Source: Rhabdochlamydiaceae bacterium (GTDB lineage: Bacteria > Chlamydiota > Chlamydiia > Chlamydiales > Rhabdochlamydiaceae). Taken from it: a DNA stretch of 57,862 bases. Positions 46,416 to 56,619 of this stretch are shown here, one piece after another. The position numbers were made by a program, and so were the translations under genes. The stretch is from positions 1-57,862 of the forward strand of contig JAIELY010000026.1 of the NCBI GenBank assembly GCA_019752555.1, written 5' to 3'. The notes beneath the pieces were generated by a model, which had not been told where the DNA came from, made no database searches, and saw nothing but the letters and a program-made list of their open reading frames with translations. Each line of letters opens with the position of its first letter. Positions within the stretch are counted from its first letter, which is position 1.

Positions 46416-49400
46416 TTAAAAGTCCCATTCAAAACGAACGTCGGCTTTTTGCTCCACGATGTCTTTACCTATCTCCGCACCGTAGCGCGCGGCTAAGGAC
46501 ACAGAAGAATTGACCGACCAGATCAATTCTATTCCTGGAGACAAACGATTCACTGTTCTCTGATAGGTCCAGATAGTGAACGATTTTGTTTGTCCTTGCA
46601 TCGCAGATTTGTAATTTTTCCCGTAGAGGGGCATACTCGTTACAAAGCTCATCCAGACCCGTGGCGAAAAACAACCACGACGGGTCTTATAACTCCTTGT
46701 CAGAGAAACCCCTTCCTCCGCTCTTAAAAATCCAAAATCTTTCTCCTCGACTTTGAGATCGAGGCTATCTGCCCCATTTTCGGAAAATCCATTTTGATGC
46801 AAGTTCGAATAGTCGAGATTGAAAAAAGGCTCAAGAAAGAAACCACCTGTGCGGATGTCAAAGCCACCACCCAAGTGAGCGCTTAAATCATAGCCGCCGT
46901 GTTTACTTTTTGCTTTGCGGTTCTCTCCAGTAAAATGAATATGCCGCTCTGTGCGGAAAAAGTCATAGCCGCCCATCACCGAGGTTTCGATAAATCCCCG
47001 TTTGCAACTCCAATCCGCAAACAGACTCATAAAAACACTGGGGATGTGGGCATGGCCCATCCCTCCACTCCACTTAAGGTAAGTGGTATCGCCGCCCGCA
47101 GCAGCTCCAATGAGAATCCCATTGCTGAACGAGTAGTCTCCCCCAAGCATCAACCCACCCGTCTCTGAGGTAAAACCCCGCTGATGAGCGCGCGGCTTCT
47201 GATGCGTATGCATTCCAAATGTCTCGAGCCATAAGCTCGCATTGTCACAACGGATTAATTCGAGCAAATGGTTACAACACTCTTTTTTCGGATGGCTATG
47301 AATTAACGATGCGATTTCACTGCGGATATCGTTTGTCACCAAGCCAAATTCTCCAAACTGCGCAGGATGCAACTGGTCCAGCGCTGCAATCAGCTGATTG
47401 TCGCTGAGCAGCACGAGATTTTGAATCACACTGATCAGATCTTCTTGCGCTTCAATGGGAACGTTATCTTGATAATATTGCAGACTCTCTAAGTAAACGC
47501 CCACATGTCTTGGGTTATGCTCTTTAATGACCGGCTGAACAAAAAACCGGTTATTCAAAGCGGTGAGTAAAACTTGGGTCGGGGTATAGATAATTTCCAT
47601 TTTTAAGATCCCACCCGGATCCAAAATATTAAATGACGCAAATTCTCCCGTCCTGCCGCCCAGAGCACTTACAACCTCATAAACGATGCCTGAGTTTGCA
47701 AAATAGGCACCGCGCAAAGGGATAACATCGAGCGATCCATCGAGCGTTGCCGCACCTGTAATCGCAAGAAGATCGCTTGCACCTTGATCATTAATTTCTG
47801 CGAGATAATGTCCCGTAGAGCTATGCGTGTAATCGCCAATGATGTTCAATGTCCCAATTGAATTACCTGGGCTGATCGTCCCATAATTTAACAAGGTGGT
47901 TAAACTATTTCCAATTGTTCCCACTCCTCCCAATAACCCCGAACTATTCACCGTCAAAGCAACAGGAAGATCACTACTTACAATCAGAGCACCTTGATCT
48001 ACAGTGACATCTCCTGTGTAACTCCCGTTGCTCCCAGCAAGCACCAGAGTGCCCAATCCTGTTTTTGTGAAGCTGCCCGATCCAATTAACCCACTATTAA
48101 GAGTCATCACAGAAGGAGCTAAGCTGACCTTGACCGTTCCCCCGCCTGAGAGCATCTGAAAAACTCTTGTCGTAGCGTACGAATCTTCCACACTGAGAAT
48201 GCCGTCATCAAAATCCAAGTTGCCCGCCACAGCCCCCAAACTCTCATCCTGAAAAATGCTTAAAGCCCCTGCATTAATCGTTGTTCCACCAGTATAAGTG
48301 TTCACCCCCAACAGTCTGAGAGTCTCAAGTCCCTGCTTGAGCAATGCAACGCCCATTCCATTGATGCCGCTGCCGACACTTCTGAACGTCGTAGATTCAG
48401 TAGCTGTTGTTTCTAAGATCGTATTGTTAGAAAGATTAATCTGCCCTCCATTCCCGAAGAGATTTCCAATCACAAGCGTACTTGAAGCAGGAATTGCCGT
48501 CGCATCAAGCAAAGAGCCATTATTGATTGTAAGAGAGGTTCCCGTTGGCAAAGAAGCGAGCGTCGTAATGGCAAGAGCTCCTGCATTGATAATTGTTCCC
48601 CCGCCATAAGTGTTCATTCCACTTAATGTCAACGTGCCGCCGCCTTGCTTTGTCAAAGCCCCGCTTCCAGAAATATTGCCATCAAAAGCTGTTGAAAGCG
48701 ACCGTCCCATGATCAAGTTGATCGAACCTAAAATCATTTGCGTCCCGCTCAATCCCGCAATATCTCCTGCTCTATAAAAGGTATTGGCGGTATAGCCCGA
48801 AAGATCAAAAGTCCCACTATTAATCTGAAGTAATGAAACACTAGAAATCTGACCGCTGCCGACAAGCGCAAGAATGCCTCCATTAATAGTCGTAGAGCCA
48901 GCATGGGAGCTCGTTCCCGCCCAATTCAAAGTTCCCATATTTTGCTTTATAATAGAGCCAACGCCGCGGACTGCACCGGTAAAAGTATTCGTTCCACTCT
49001 GATCAAAAATCACATTCGAGAGAGCGTTTGTGATCGTGATCTCACCTTGAAGAGGCATCACTCCCGCCGTTCCAATCCCTAGCAAATCCCCATTTTCGAC
49101 AAGCGTCCCCCCCGAAAAGACATTGTTAGCAGAAAGCGTCAACGTCCCACTACCGATCTTCCTAAAAGATCCCAACCCTGAAATGCTGCTGCTGATCTCA
49201 GAATTAAACCCACTATCATCGATCGTTCCCTGGACACTGCTTGCAATCGTTAGAGGAAGAGAAAATGGACTCATCGCAGCAGAAAACTGTAATGTACTAG
49301 TGCCCATAAAAGACACCGGCCCTGTCCCAAGATTTCCCTGGCTGCTGATCGAGAGAACCCCTCCGCCGATTAACGTTCCGCCCGTGTATGCATTCGCCGG

Positions 49401-52400
49401 GTTAGTCAACGTTAACGTCCCCGCAGATCCCGAACCTGGCACATTGATTGTCAATGTCCCGCCCACCTGGCCACTGATAGCAGAATCGGTAATCAGACCA
49501 TCAAATGTCGAAGAACCAAGAATGTTGGCAATCAGGTTTTTGTTCCCTAAGGCAACGGTTCCCGTTCCCGTAATATGTTTGCCTGAATACGAAGCCGCTG
49601 TGATCTGAGAGATGTCAAACACAGCTCCCCCTGCAACCGCCACCTCGCTTGTAGAAGAGATCCCCCCGCTACCCAAAAGCGCTAACGTTCCAGCTCCAAG
49701 GATCGTATTCCCCTGGTACGTGCTTTGTGCAGTAAGCGTCATGACACCGCTTCCCAGTTTTTGAAAGGAACCCCCAGAAGGAGATCCATCTTGAATCACC
49801 CCATCAATGAAGGAAGCATTGCCCCCATCATCGATCGTTCCCGTGATCCCGCCATTGATTGAAATTTGTGCTGTCGCAGGAGAAGTTAATGGCATCGCGA
49901 GCAGCAAAGTGCTGTTACCCGTGAATGTGAGCGGCCCCGTCCCTAAATTGTTGCCCTGGGAAATAGAGAGAATCCCGCTATTTAACAACGTACCGCCCGA
50001 GTAAGTGTTAGCCATTGGATTTGCAAGCACCAGTTGACCTAGAGTAGTCATATTCAAATTCAGCACGCCGCCGCCAGACAAAAGGCCACTGAAGGTCGAT
50101 GTATTTGCAACACCCCCATCACCAATGGTTACCGTGACCCCAGAGTTAATCGTCACCGGTTGACTTGCATTCACCACCCCCGTTAACAACAAAGAACTAT
50201 TGCCCGTAAAGGTAATTCCACCCGTTCCTAAATTCGCTGCACTCCCAATCGAGACCCCGCCTGCTGCGATCGTTGTCCCCCCAGAGTAGGGATTCGTTTG
50301 ATTCAACGTCAGCGTTCCCGCTCCCTGTTTAATCACTATTCCTGTACCCATAAGGTAGTCAGAAATCGCACCCCCATATGTTCCACTAAATCCCTGATCA
50401 AAAATTAACGTTCCACTTAACTGAGTCCCATTCATTGCAGGAAGGCTCATCGAATTGACAGTTAGAGAGCCTCCATTGACAATGGTGCCTCCCATATAGT
50501 TGTTTGCACCACTTAAGTTCAAATTCCCCGGTTGATCTTTAAATAAAATCCCCGTTCCTGTGATCGGTCCCGCAATTGTGGAATTTAGACCACTTCCCAC
50601 CCAAATATTACAAAAACTCGTATTCAATGTGAACGTGCGCGACGCATTCAATGTAACGTCCGCTGTCGTGATCAAAAAAGAACCCGGCCCCATCGAGATG
50701 CCACCCGATCCAGCTCCCAAATTCCCATCCGAGCTAATCGACACAGCCCCTGTGACAATCGTTCCTCCCGTATACGTATTTTGCGCTGTCGGATAGACAA
50801 CCCCTCCCCCGGAAATGGTCAGCGGTCCCACACCTTGAATCACCCCTTGGTAAGTGGCATTCGAGCTGATCACCGGTTGAAAATTTCCCCCTCCGTTTAA
50901 AATGATCGTCCGGGCTGTTGTAAAGTAATCAGGAGCCGTTGTGTTTGTCGTATTTAAGGTTCCCCCTCCAAAGGTCACATTTCCCGGAAAGTTATTCTCA
51001 GGATCGTAATAGCCCAATCCACCTCCCGTTCCTGGAGTTACCGTATCCGAAGAGACAATCAAGGTCCCATTAATTGTCGTTCCCCCTGTATAAGTATTCC
51101 CATCAGGAAAACTCACACTTCCCGATCCATTGATCACCACGCCCCCCAAAAAGCCCCCTCCCGCCGCATTGAGATCGCTCATGATGGGATGTGGAATGAT
51201 CATTGCCCCAGTAGATGCAAACGTCGTTGTCGTACCCGAAATGAGAAATAAATCATCCCCCATGCCATGCCCCGAAGTGCCATCCGTATGACTGCCTCCT
51301 CCAGTAGATCCCTTTCCTCCTTCACCACCCACAGTCGAGTTACCCGAAAAAACACAATCTGTAATGTTTAGCGTTCCCGACACATCGACAAAGATCGCAC
51401 CACCCAATCCTGCGCCTCCCCCGCCGCCAGTTCCCTCAGTTTTATCAAACCCTCCATTTCCCGCTCCAAAACCACCTATCCCAGGACCAGATGTCACAAA
51501 AGGATTCCCACCACCACCGCCGCCGCCGCCGCCAAAACCGCCATTGCCCCCAAAAGCAGAATTATTACCGCCGCCGCCGCCCGCTCCAAAACCCCCGCTA
51601 CCACCTGATGAAATGGTAGAGCCACCGCCACCGCCCCATTTCCCTCCATTGCCTCCATTCCCAGATGATTCAAGACCCTCTGCAGTGTTATTGGGATTTT
51701 GTCCTCCCGCACCGCCACCACATCCTCCATAACCTCCATTGCCCCCAGCACCGCCAATCCCAAATTTCCCTCCAGGTTTAGGAGTTCCCCCGGCACCGCC
51801 GCCACCACCACCCCCGCCGTAGCCTCCATTTCCTCCATTTGCACCAGGCCCCCCATCATCATTGGTAGCAGAAGGAGAATCTGCACCTGGAAAAGAATCA
51901 ACACTTCCTCCTGAATTTCCCCCGCAATTCCCATGTTCTCCCGCTCCCCCAGAAGCTCCAGAACCACCGCCGCCACCGCCGCCTGAGGTGCCTCCCGTCC
52001 CCGCTTTAGAAGAACCCGACCCAAGCGTACACCCGCTTCCCTCGGCCGTTCCATCTCCTGTTTGTCCACCACCACCACCACCCGGCGTTTCGGAAACAGT
52101 CGCCCCATCAAAAAACTGTCCTCCCCCTCCACCGCCGCCGCAATCATCTCTCGTCTTAGCCTCTCCCCCAGCGCCCTCAAATCCGCCTCCACCCCCAGCC
52201 CCTTGGCAATTTTGTGAACTCGATTCTCCTCCAGCTCCTCGAAATCCCCCGCCCCCTGCCGCTCCCGCTTTGTCTAATGCGAAGGTTTTATGCTTTCCTC
52301 CATCCCCGCCCTGCGCTTTGTTATTGATAAACGCAACATTCTCAATATCGACAACAGCCCCATTTGCGACAAGCAAGCCCGCTCCTGCCCCCAAACCACC

Positions 52401-52802
52401 CCCTCCCGCAGCAGTGCCTCCATCTCCTCCATTCCCCCCCAACGCCGTGACATTTTCAATCGTCAAGTTTTGAATCCCAACACCCGTTACCCCCTCCAAC
52501 ACAAAAAACACAGCGGTCAAACTTGAAGTCGATCCCTCAATCTCCTGAGGCGTCGCAGGACCAATGATTTGTGTGCCATTTGCAGAAATGGGAGGCAAAG
52601 GAGATGTAAGCGTAATCTTGCCAATCCCCATGTTAAAATTGATCGTGCTCCCCGGATTGGTATTAGCCGTATTGATTGCCTCGCGCAACGATCCCCCGCC
52701 GCTATCTGAATTGTTAGTCACATTAATCACAAGAGCATCACACTGCAGCGTGAAATAGATCATCGAACACAAAAAAATACGCGTATAGCACCCTTTCATC
52801 AT
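46416..52802 (-). CDS. Giant autotransporter with Gly-rich and PATR repeats
   Basis: 2128 residues. Signal peptide (CYTRIFLCSMIYFTLQCDA). Passenger: residues about 120-520 are a GGX low-complexity region (GGGGGGGSGASGG, GGNGGYGGGGGGGG); residues about 560-1720 have repeats of the autotransporter-associated type (TGLGTLVLAGSNGSYTGD, GTLTLSANNVFSGGTLVENG), a beta-helix. The C-terminal ~275 residues (from LWLETFGMHTHQ) are the membrane beta-barrel and end VRFEWDF. Type V secretion; surface adhesin or immune-evasion coat is likely. Not a Pmp (no FxxN and GGAI clusters). Long plus-strand frames opposite the Gly region (Pro-rich) are shadows. Coding is complete with a normal start. Confidence 0.92.
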   Translation of the reverse strand: MMKGCYTRIFLCSMIYFTLQCDALVINVTNNSDSGGGSLREAINTANTNPGSTINFNMGIGKITLTSPLPPISANGTQIIGPATPQEIEGSTSSLTAVFFVLEGVTGVGIQNLTIENVTALGGNGGDGGTAAGGGGLGAGAGLLVANGAVVDIENVAFINNKAQGGDGGKHKTFALDKAGAAGGGGFRGAGGESSSQNCQGAGGGGGFEGAGGEAKTRDDCGGGGGGGQFFDGATVSETPGGGGGGQTGDGTAEGSGCTLGSGSSKAGTGGTSGGGGGGGSGASGGAGEHGNCGGNSGGSVDSFPGADSPSATNDDGGPGANGGNGGYGGGGGGGGAGGTPKPGGKFGIGGAGGNGGYGGCGGGAGGQNPNNTAEGLESSGNGGNGGKWGGGGGSTISSGGSGGFGAGGGGGNNSAFGGNGGFGGGGGGGGGNPFVTSGPGIGGFGAGNGGFDKTEGTGGGGGAGLGGAIFVDVSGTLNITDCVFSGNSTVGGEGGKGSTGGGSHTDGTSGHGMGDDLFLISGTTTTFASTGAMIIPHPIMSDLNAAGGGFLGGVVINGSGSVSFPDGNTYTGGTTINGTLIVSSDTVTPGTGGGLGYYDPENNFPGNVTFGGGTLNTTNTTAPDYFTTARTIILNGGGNFQPVISSNATYQGVIQGVGPLTISGGGVVYPTAQNTYTGGTIVTGAVSISSDGNLGAGSGGISMGPGSFLITTADVTLNASRTFTLNTSFCNIWVGSGLNSTIAGPITGTGILFKDQPGNLNLSGANNYMGGTIVNGGSLTVNSMSLPAMNGTQLSGTLIFDQGFSGTYGGAISDYLMGTGIVIKQGAGTLTLNQTNPYSGGTTIAAGGVSIGSAANLGTGGITFTGNSSLLLTGVVNASQPVTINSGVTVTIGDGGVANTSTFSGLLSGGGVLNLNMTTLGQLVLANPMANTYSGGTLLNSGILSISQGNNLGTGPLTFTGNSTLLLAMPLTSPATAQISINGGITGTIDDGGNASFIDGVIQDGSPSGGSFQKLGSGVMTLTAQSTYQGNTILGAGTLALLGSGGISSTSEVAVAGGAVFDISQITAASYSGKHITGTGTVALGNKNLIANILGSSTFDGLITDSAISGQVGGTLTINVPGSGSAGTLTLTNPANAYTGGTLIGGGVLSISSQGNLGTGPVSFMGTSTLQFSAAMSPFSLPLTIASSVQGTIDDSGFNSEISSSISGLGSFRKIGSGTLTLSANNVFSGGTLVENGDLLGIGTAGVMPLQGEITITNALSNVIFDQSGTNTFTGAVRGVGSIIKQNMGTLNWAGTSSHAGSTTINGGILALVGSGQISSVSLLQINSGTFDLSGYTANTFYRAGDIAGLSGTQMILGSINLIMGRSLSTAFDGNISGSGALTKQGGGTLTLSGMNTYGGGTIINAGALAITTLASLPTGTSLTINNGSLLDATAIPASSTLVIGNLFGNGGQINLSNNTILETTATESTTFRSVGSGINGMGVALLKQGLETLRLLGVNTYTGGTTINAGALSIFQDESLGAVAGNLDFDDGILSVEDSYATTRVFQMLSGGGTVKVSLAPSVMTLNSGLIGSGSFTKTGLGTLVLAGSNGSYTGDVTVDQGALIVSSDLPVALTVNSSGLLGGVGTIGNSLTTLLNYGTISPGNSIGTLNIIGDYTHSSTGHYLAEINDQGASDLLAITGAATLDGSLDVIPLRGAYFANSGIVYEVVSALGGRTGEFASFNILDPGGILKMEIIYTPTQVLLTALNNRFFVQPVIKEHNPRHVGVYLESLQYYQDNVPIEAQEDLISVIQNLVLLSDNQLIAALDQLHPAQFGEFGLVTNDIRSEIASLIHSHPKKECCNHLLELIRCDNASLWLETFGMHTHQKPRAHQRGFTSETGGLMLGGDYSFSNGILIGAAAGGDTTYLKWSGGMGHAHIPSVFMSLFADWSCKRGFIETSVMGGYDFFRTERHIHFTGENRKAKSKHGGYDLSAHLGGGFDIRTGGFFLEPFFNLDYSNLHQNGFSENGADSLDLKVEEKDFGFLRAEEGVSLTRSYKTRRGCFSPRVWMSFVTSMPLYGKNYKSAMQGQTKSFTIWTYQRTVNRLSPGIELIWSVNSSVSLAARYGAEIGKDIVEQKADVRFEWDF

Positions 52803-53086
52803 TCCTCCGCTAAAAACCTAAAATGTCACTCATTGCATTCACCAACATTAAAAATTCAAACCTAATTGTCCACACCTAATCAAAGAACCGCCCATATAGC
52901 CAAAAAACGCTGCTTGAAACCGCTCACACGCAATTTTACTTGATTTGCCAGGTCCTGCATTGCATAATGCAGCATCCATATCGAGAAAACTTTAAGAATC
53001 AGGTTATGGCAAAAAGGCTGCTTAGATCTCTTAAGTCAATGCCGACAAAGCCAAAAACCGATTTTTAAAATTTGTTCAATATACAT

Positions 53087-53160
<74 letters not shown>

Positions 53161-53327
53161 TATTTTATCTCGCTGATTATCGGCAACATAAGAAATCAAT
53201 TGGCTCTTACTAAAATGTTTGTTAGACCCAGATGTCCACTGGCTGACCACTAAACTACAAAAGCCTACATCGGAGGACAAACAATCGGATGGCTAACTCT
53301 TTGAAAAAGCAAACGCAAGGAGACGCC

Positions 53328-53798
53328 ATGAACATTCCTCCAGGTATTGATCGCCTGCCACTTAATGATGGAACCTATCACTACCGAGTCCGCATTCGAA
53401 TCAGCGGTCATAAATCTTTTTCTAAAAGTTTTAAAAATTTAACCCATGCCAAACAGTGGAAGCGTATTACTGAAGGTCAAATTGAAAAGGGACTTTACGT
53501 CAGTGTTTCAAAAGCTGAGCAGCACACTGTTTCTTAAGCGATCATCCGTTATCGCAAAGAAATTCTCCCCTCTAAGACTAAAGATGGTCACAATGTTGCA
53601 AGACACCTGGATCGATGGGAAAAGGAACTCGGCCATCTCAAGTTAAGTCGATTGAATCCCTCCACAATTACCGAAGTGCGGGATCGCATGCTTAGTGAAA
53701 ATATACATCTTGAGAAACTCCGTTCTACCAGCACCGTTGCGAGATACAACGATTGGCTAGCTGTGTTTGGCAGTACTGACATTCAAGAAGTCACTTAA
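53328..53798 (+). pseudogene. Tyrosine recombinase (phage-type integrase), N-terminal remnant
   Basis: AAGGAGACGCC precedes the ATG at 53328. The first segment (MNIPPGIDRLPLNDGTYHY, FSKSFKNLTHAKQWKRIT) is an arm-binding domain that ends at a TAA at 53535. The same frame then continues as the core-binding domain (EILPSKTKDGHNVARHLDRW, LGHLKLSRLNPSTITEVRDRM, STVARYN), closing at TAA 53796. The whole catalytic domain is gone. It is therefore a broken gene. Position directly after a tRNA supports a former integrative element. Confidence 0.8.
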
Positions 53799-54125
53799 TT
53801 ACTTCCCGATCTAGAGTATTTCCTCGAACAGCATGGAGAATCGCGCTTTACGGATTGGTATGCTAATCATCCTGACGAAGCATCGACTGGATATCGGACT
53901 CATCACCGATCTGGGTTTCGAAAACATACCTCAGAAGGCATGGAATTCTATATTTTTCCAGAAACCTTCAAACGAGAAGTTTGTAAGGGGCGAGAAGAGA
54001 AATTTGTAAAACAAGCTCTCTTCGATTGAGGACTGTTAAAAAAAGATTCTGAAGGCAAGTTCACTTGCTCTGCCAAGCCCATATCAGAAGCAAAATCAAG
54101 GCGCTATTATGTGGTTGTGTCCTAG
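53799..54125 (+). pseudogene. C-terminal remnant of a DUF927 phage/plasmid helicase-like protein
   Basis: The frame continues directly after the integrase stop: LPDLEYFLEQHGESRFTDW, THHRSGFRKHTSEGMEFYIF, ETFKREVCKGREEKFVKQ, a TGA at 54027, then GLLKKDSEGKFTCSAKPIS and TAG at 54123. The blocks YIFPETFKREVCKG and LLKKDSEGKFT match the C-terminal end of DUF927 proteins found on integrated elements (recall, not searched). Only the last 100 residues remain. Confidence 0.62.
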
Positions 54126-54273
54126 CAAACGGAAAAGTAGCCCGCCCCGTTGTTGATCACACCCTGTATTCTAAGTGTACGGGGTGTGCATGTGTGTAAC
54201 TGACAAGAAGATCATTTTAATGGATTTATTCTGTGCTGATTGTGAATCCACACCTTCTATCTCAGTAAAACAC

Positions 54274-55098
54274 CTACTCAGATATCATTTGAGCATATGC
54301 TTTCCAAAGAGAATGATGAGGAGCCATATGACCTCCTTCGTCTCCAATAATCACAGCTAGTTTTTCGCCAGGTTGGCTATCTCGAAGTCGCTCAATATAA
54401 AGTTGATCATCTCTGTTCGATAAGACTTCATCCTCTTTGTCAAAATAGAGTAAAACGTTTAGCGAAAGCCCTTTAAACATTTTCAATGAATCAATCGGCC
54501 TAAAGCCATGTTCCCGATATTTGTTAGCTAGGATTTCAAACTCCTCTGAAGAGCCTCTAAAATCCATGATTTCTTCTATAGATTTAAGAGGAGTATCCAG
54601 GACAACGATTCCTAGTTGAATAGCAGAAAGAAGTCTTTTTTTCTCCTCGATTCCAATCCCTATTTTCTTGAGTTCTGAATCATGAGCCGTTCCATTCAGC
54701 AGTGCAATCGCATTGACGACAGCACCACCCCCAGAGGAAAATCCATAGAGATCAATCGATTCTAATCCTTGATCTAAAACAATCTTCTTCATGACATAAA
54801 TAGCAGGGAGAAGTTCATCGATAGTGCCAAAGGACGCAGTTTTTGGATCGTATTTCCTCCCTTCTTTGATGCCATGTTCAGGGAAATTAAAGCTCACAAG
54901 TGTAGTTTTTGGCTGATAGAGGTTTTTCAAGATTTCAGCAATTTGATAACTATCTCCATAACCATGAAAGCAAATGATCGTACGTTGATTGCTTCCAGGT
55001 AAAGAAATCAAATGAAGATCGTAATCAAAAGGATGCTCTGCAATTCCTGCAAATCCCAGAAAAGGAGTGAGAAAAAACGCCAAGATTCTGTTTTTCAT
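54274..55098 (-). CDS. Exported alpha/beta hydrolase
   Basis: 274 residues from the ATG at 55098 (AGAGGGAAAG upstream). The frame opens at 55134 but that would overlap the upstream gene. Signal peptide NRILAFFLTPFLGFAGIA. Oxyanion region CFHGYGDS, nucleophile elbow GFSSGGGAVVN (Ser), acid probably in DKEDEVLSN, His in GDEGGHMAPHHS. Substrate unknown; ester or thioester hydrolysis expected. 13 bases after the PfpI-like gene on the same strand, so one operon. Confidence 0.85.
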   Translation of the reverse strand: MKNRILAFFLTPFLGFAGIAEHPFDYDLHLISLPGSNQRTIICFHGYGDSYQIAEILKNLYQPKTTLVSFNFPEHGIKEGRKYDPKTASFGTIDELLPAIYVMKKIVLDQGLESIDLYGFSSGGGAVVNAIALLNGTAHDSELKKIGIGIEEKKRLLSAIQLGIVVLDTPLKSIEEIMDFRGSSEEFEILANKYREHGFRPIDSLKMFKGLSLNVLLYFDKEDEVLSNRDDQLYIERLRDSQPGEKLAVIIGDEGGHMAPHHSLWKAYAQMISE

Positions 55099-55111
55099 TC
55101 TTTCCCTCTTG

Positions 55112-55762
55112 TCATGGATATTCATGTTTTTCAAAATGAGCTTCCATACGGGTCAATAATGCATTCCGAATTCCTGGACTTGCCTTCTCAGGAGAGCCAA
55201 AATCAAAAGGGGGCTGCGGATCATACTCTATACCGAGCTGTAATGTTTGAGCGACCTGTGGACCGCAAAGTTTCGCTGCAAGGGTCAACGCCATATCAAT
55301 CCCCGCAGAGACACCAGCAGCCGTGATGATTTTCCCTGATTCTACGACTCGTTCAGATACAGGCTCTGCACCCCAAAAACGCAGTCGATCCAATACAGCC
55401 CAATGAGTAGTCACTTTAGAACCCTTCAAAAGTCCAGCCGCTCCCAAAATCAAGCTGCCTGTACAAACGGATGTAGTCCATTTGGTTGTGGCATGAATGG
55501 AACGAACCCAGTCCAGTACCTCTGGATGATTTCGAAGAGTTGTGGCACTCCCTGCTCCTGGCACAACTAAAATATCTGCATGCGAAACGTCGACCAAGGC
55601 ATATTCAGCAGTTAACTCCAGTCCAGCTGAATCTGTGCGGATAATACCTGGTTTCTTAGCAACACGTTGGACTTTAGCTCCTGGCAAACGGCACAAAACT
55701 TCATGCGGTCCGATAGCATCAAGAGCTGTCATCCCGTCGTAGAATAAAAATACGATTTGCAT
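55112..55762 (-). CDS. DJ-1/PfpI family protein (isonitrile hydratase-like)
   Basis: 216 residues from the ATG at 55762, with GGAGGG seven bases upstream (TTG at 55777 is not used). LDAIGP and the elbow Cys in TSVCTGSLILG match the InhA-like branch, in which an Asp of the first motif and that Cys form the active site. AGVSAGIDMALTLAA is the typical end. Reaction possibly isonitrile hydration; glyoxalase or stress roles are known in the family. Co-transcribed with the hydrolase. Base composition is not obviously different from the core genes. Confidence 0.85.
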   Translation of the reverse strand: MQIVFLFYDGMTALDAIGPHEVLCRLPGAKVQRVAKKPGIIRTDSAGLELTAEYALVDVSHADILVVPGAGSATTLRNHPEVLDWVRSIHATTKWTTSVCTGSLILGAAGLLKGSKVTTHWAVLDRLRFWGAEPVSERVVESGKIITAAGVSAGIDMALTLAAKLCGPQVAQTLQLGIEYDPQPPFDFGSPEKASPGIRNALLTRMEAHFEKHEYP

Positions 55763-56001
55763 ACACACCCTCCGCAATAGTACGAGAAGTTTATCAAAAA
55801 TCCTTCGGTTAGTCCACTTGCGTCCTCAATTCATAACATATTAACAGAAAACCACACTCTAGCGCTTCTCCAAAAAAACCATAACTAATTAATAATAAGA
55901 TGATTAAAACAGCAAAAACAATCAAACAAACTTTACCAATAGACTCTCACGTTGCGTGATAGATTAGAATAGAGCCATTCTTTAAAAGCATAGGGATTTA
56001 A

Positions 56002-56447
56002 AGAGAGAATTGGTTTCAGGGTTGTCTTCTAAATCTTTTCCATTCTCACGCTTTAGCTACTCTATCGCATGAGGGAAAACAAACTCGTTATCCAATCCCC
56101 GTCGTTACAACTGATTGTAATTACGGAGGACAACGTCATTGGTTTCTGTGTCCTCTTCCCTCCTGCAAGCGTCGTAGTAAAAAGCTATATTTCTGCTACG
56201 AAGGGCTTTTTCTCTGCAGAAAATGCCTCAACCTTGCTTATACAACTCAAAACCGATCAGAAGCTGATCGAATCATCGATAAGAAATGGGATTTAATTCG
56301 AAAATATGGTGGTGGTTCAGAATGGACGATGAAAAACCAAAAGGCATGCATCAAATAACTTTCGATCAAATACGAGATGAAGTTTCTAGACTGGATGAGA
56401 TGGCTACTTTGAAAATCGCTCAGATGTTTGGGTTTCCTGGAATGTAA
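56002..56447 (+). pseudogene. Remnant of a CxxC zinc-ribbon protein of mobile elements, frameshifted
   Basis: In frame 1: TTDCNYGGQRHWFLCPLPSC, KRRSKKLYFCYEGLFLCRKC, LNLAYTTQNRSEADRIIDKK to a TAA at 56356; from about 56300 frame 2 carries DDEKPKGMHQITFDQIRDEV, SRLDEMATLKIAQMFGFPGM to a stop at 56445. I recognise the WFxCP-RR-LY-CRxC-LAY-SQ pattern and the later PKGM block of a family common on prophages and islands. One frameshift near 56300 breaks it, and the N-terminus is missing. Confidence 0.68.
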
Positions 56448-56619
56448 GTGTATACCGAGGTGTGTATGATACGCGACTCAACATCAAATTTTCGGTAAAA
56501 TAATTTTTGAAATACAACAGACCCAAAAATGGGGTTCTAGAGATATTGAATCATTAGGAAACGAGCTACAAAAGGAATTTCCAGGAATTAGTGGGTTTTC
56601 ACGCTCTAACCTGTTCAAA

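Noticed and set aside
51494-52192. 232-aa minus-strand and 203-aa and 122-aa plus-strand frames opposite and within the Gly-rich region
   Set aside because: The Gly/Pro-rich codon repeats (GGN/CCN) lack stops in most frames. The frames have extreme composition and no start signals; the autotransporter explains the DNA.
51260-52430. CRISPR-like regularity in the GGX/CCR region
   Set aside because: Units are short variable codon repeats, with no constant repeat plus spacer structure; coding low complexity explains it.
52955-52972. 7-bp hairpin CTGCATT-GCAT-AATGCAG in the gap between the autotransporter and tRNA
   Set aside because: No T-tract follows on either side, so it is not a credible terminator; the rest of the 284-base gap shows nothing else.
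53190-53270. tRNA-like sequence on the minus strand (TAGTTTAGTGGTCAGCC) after the tRNA(CAU)
   Set aside because: D-arm resemblance only; the anticodon arm and T-arm do not pair, so it is not a tRNA. May be a degenerate attachment site.
56069-56296. 75-aa plus-strand frame
   Set aside because: It is an alternative frame of the zinc-ribbon remnant, whose family residues are in the other two frames.
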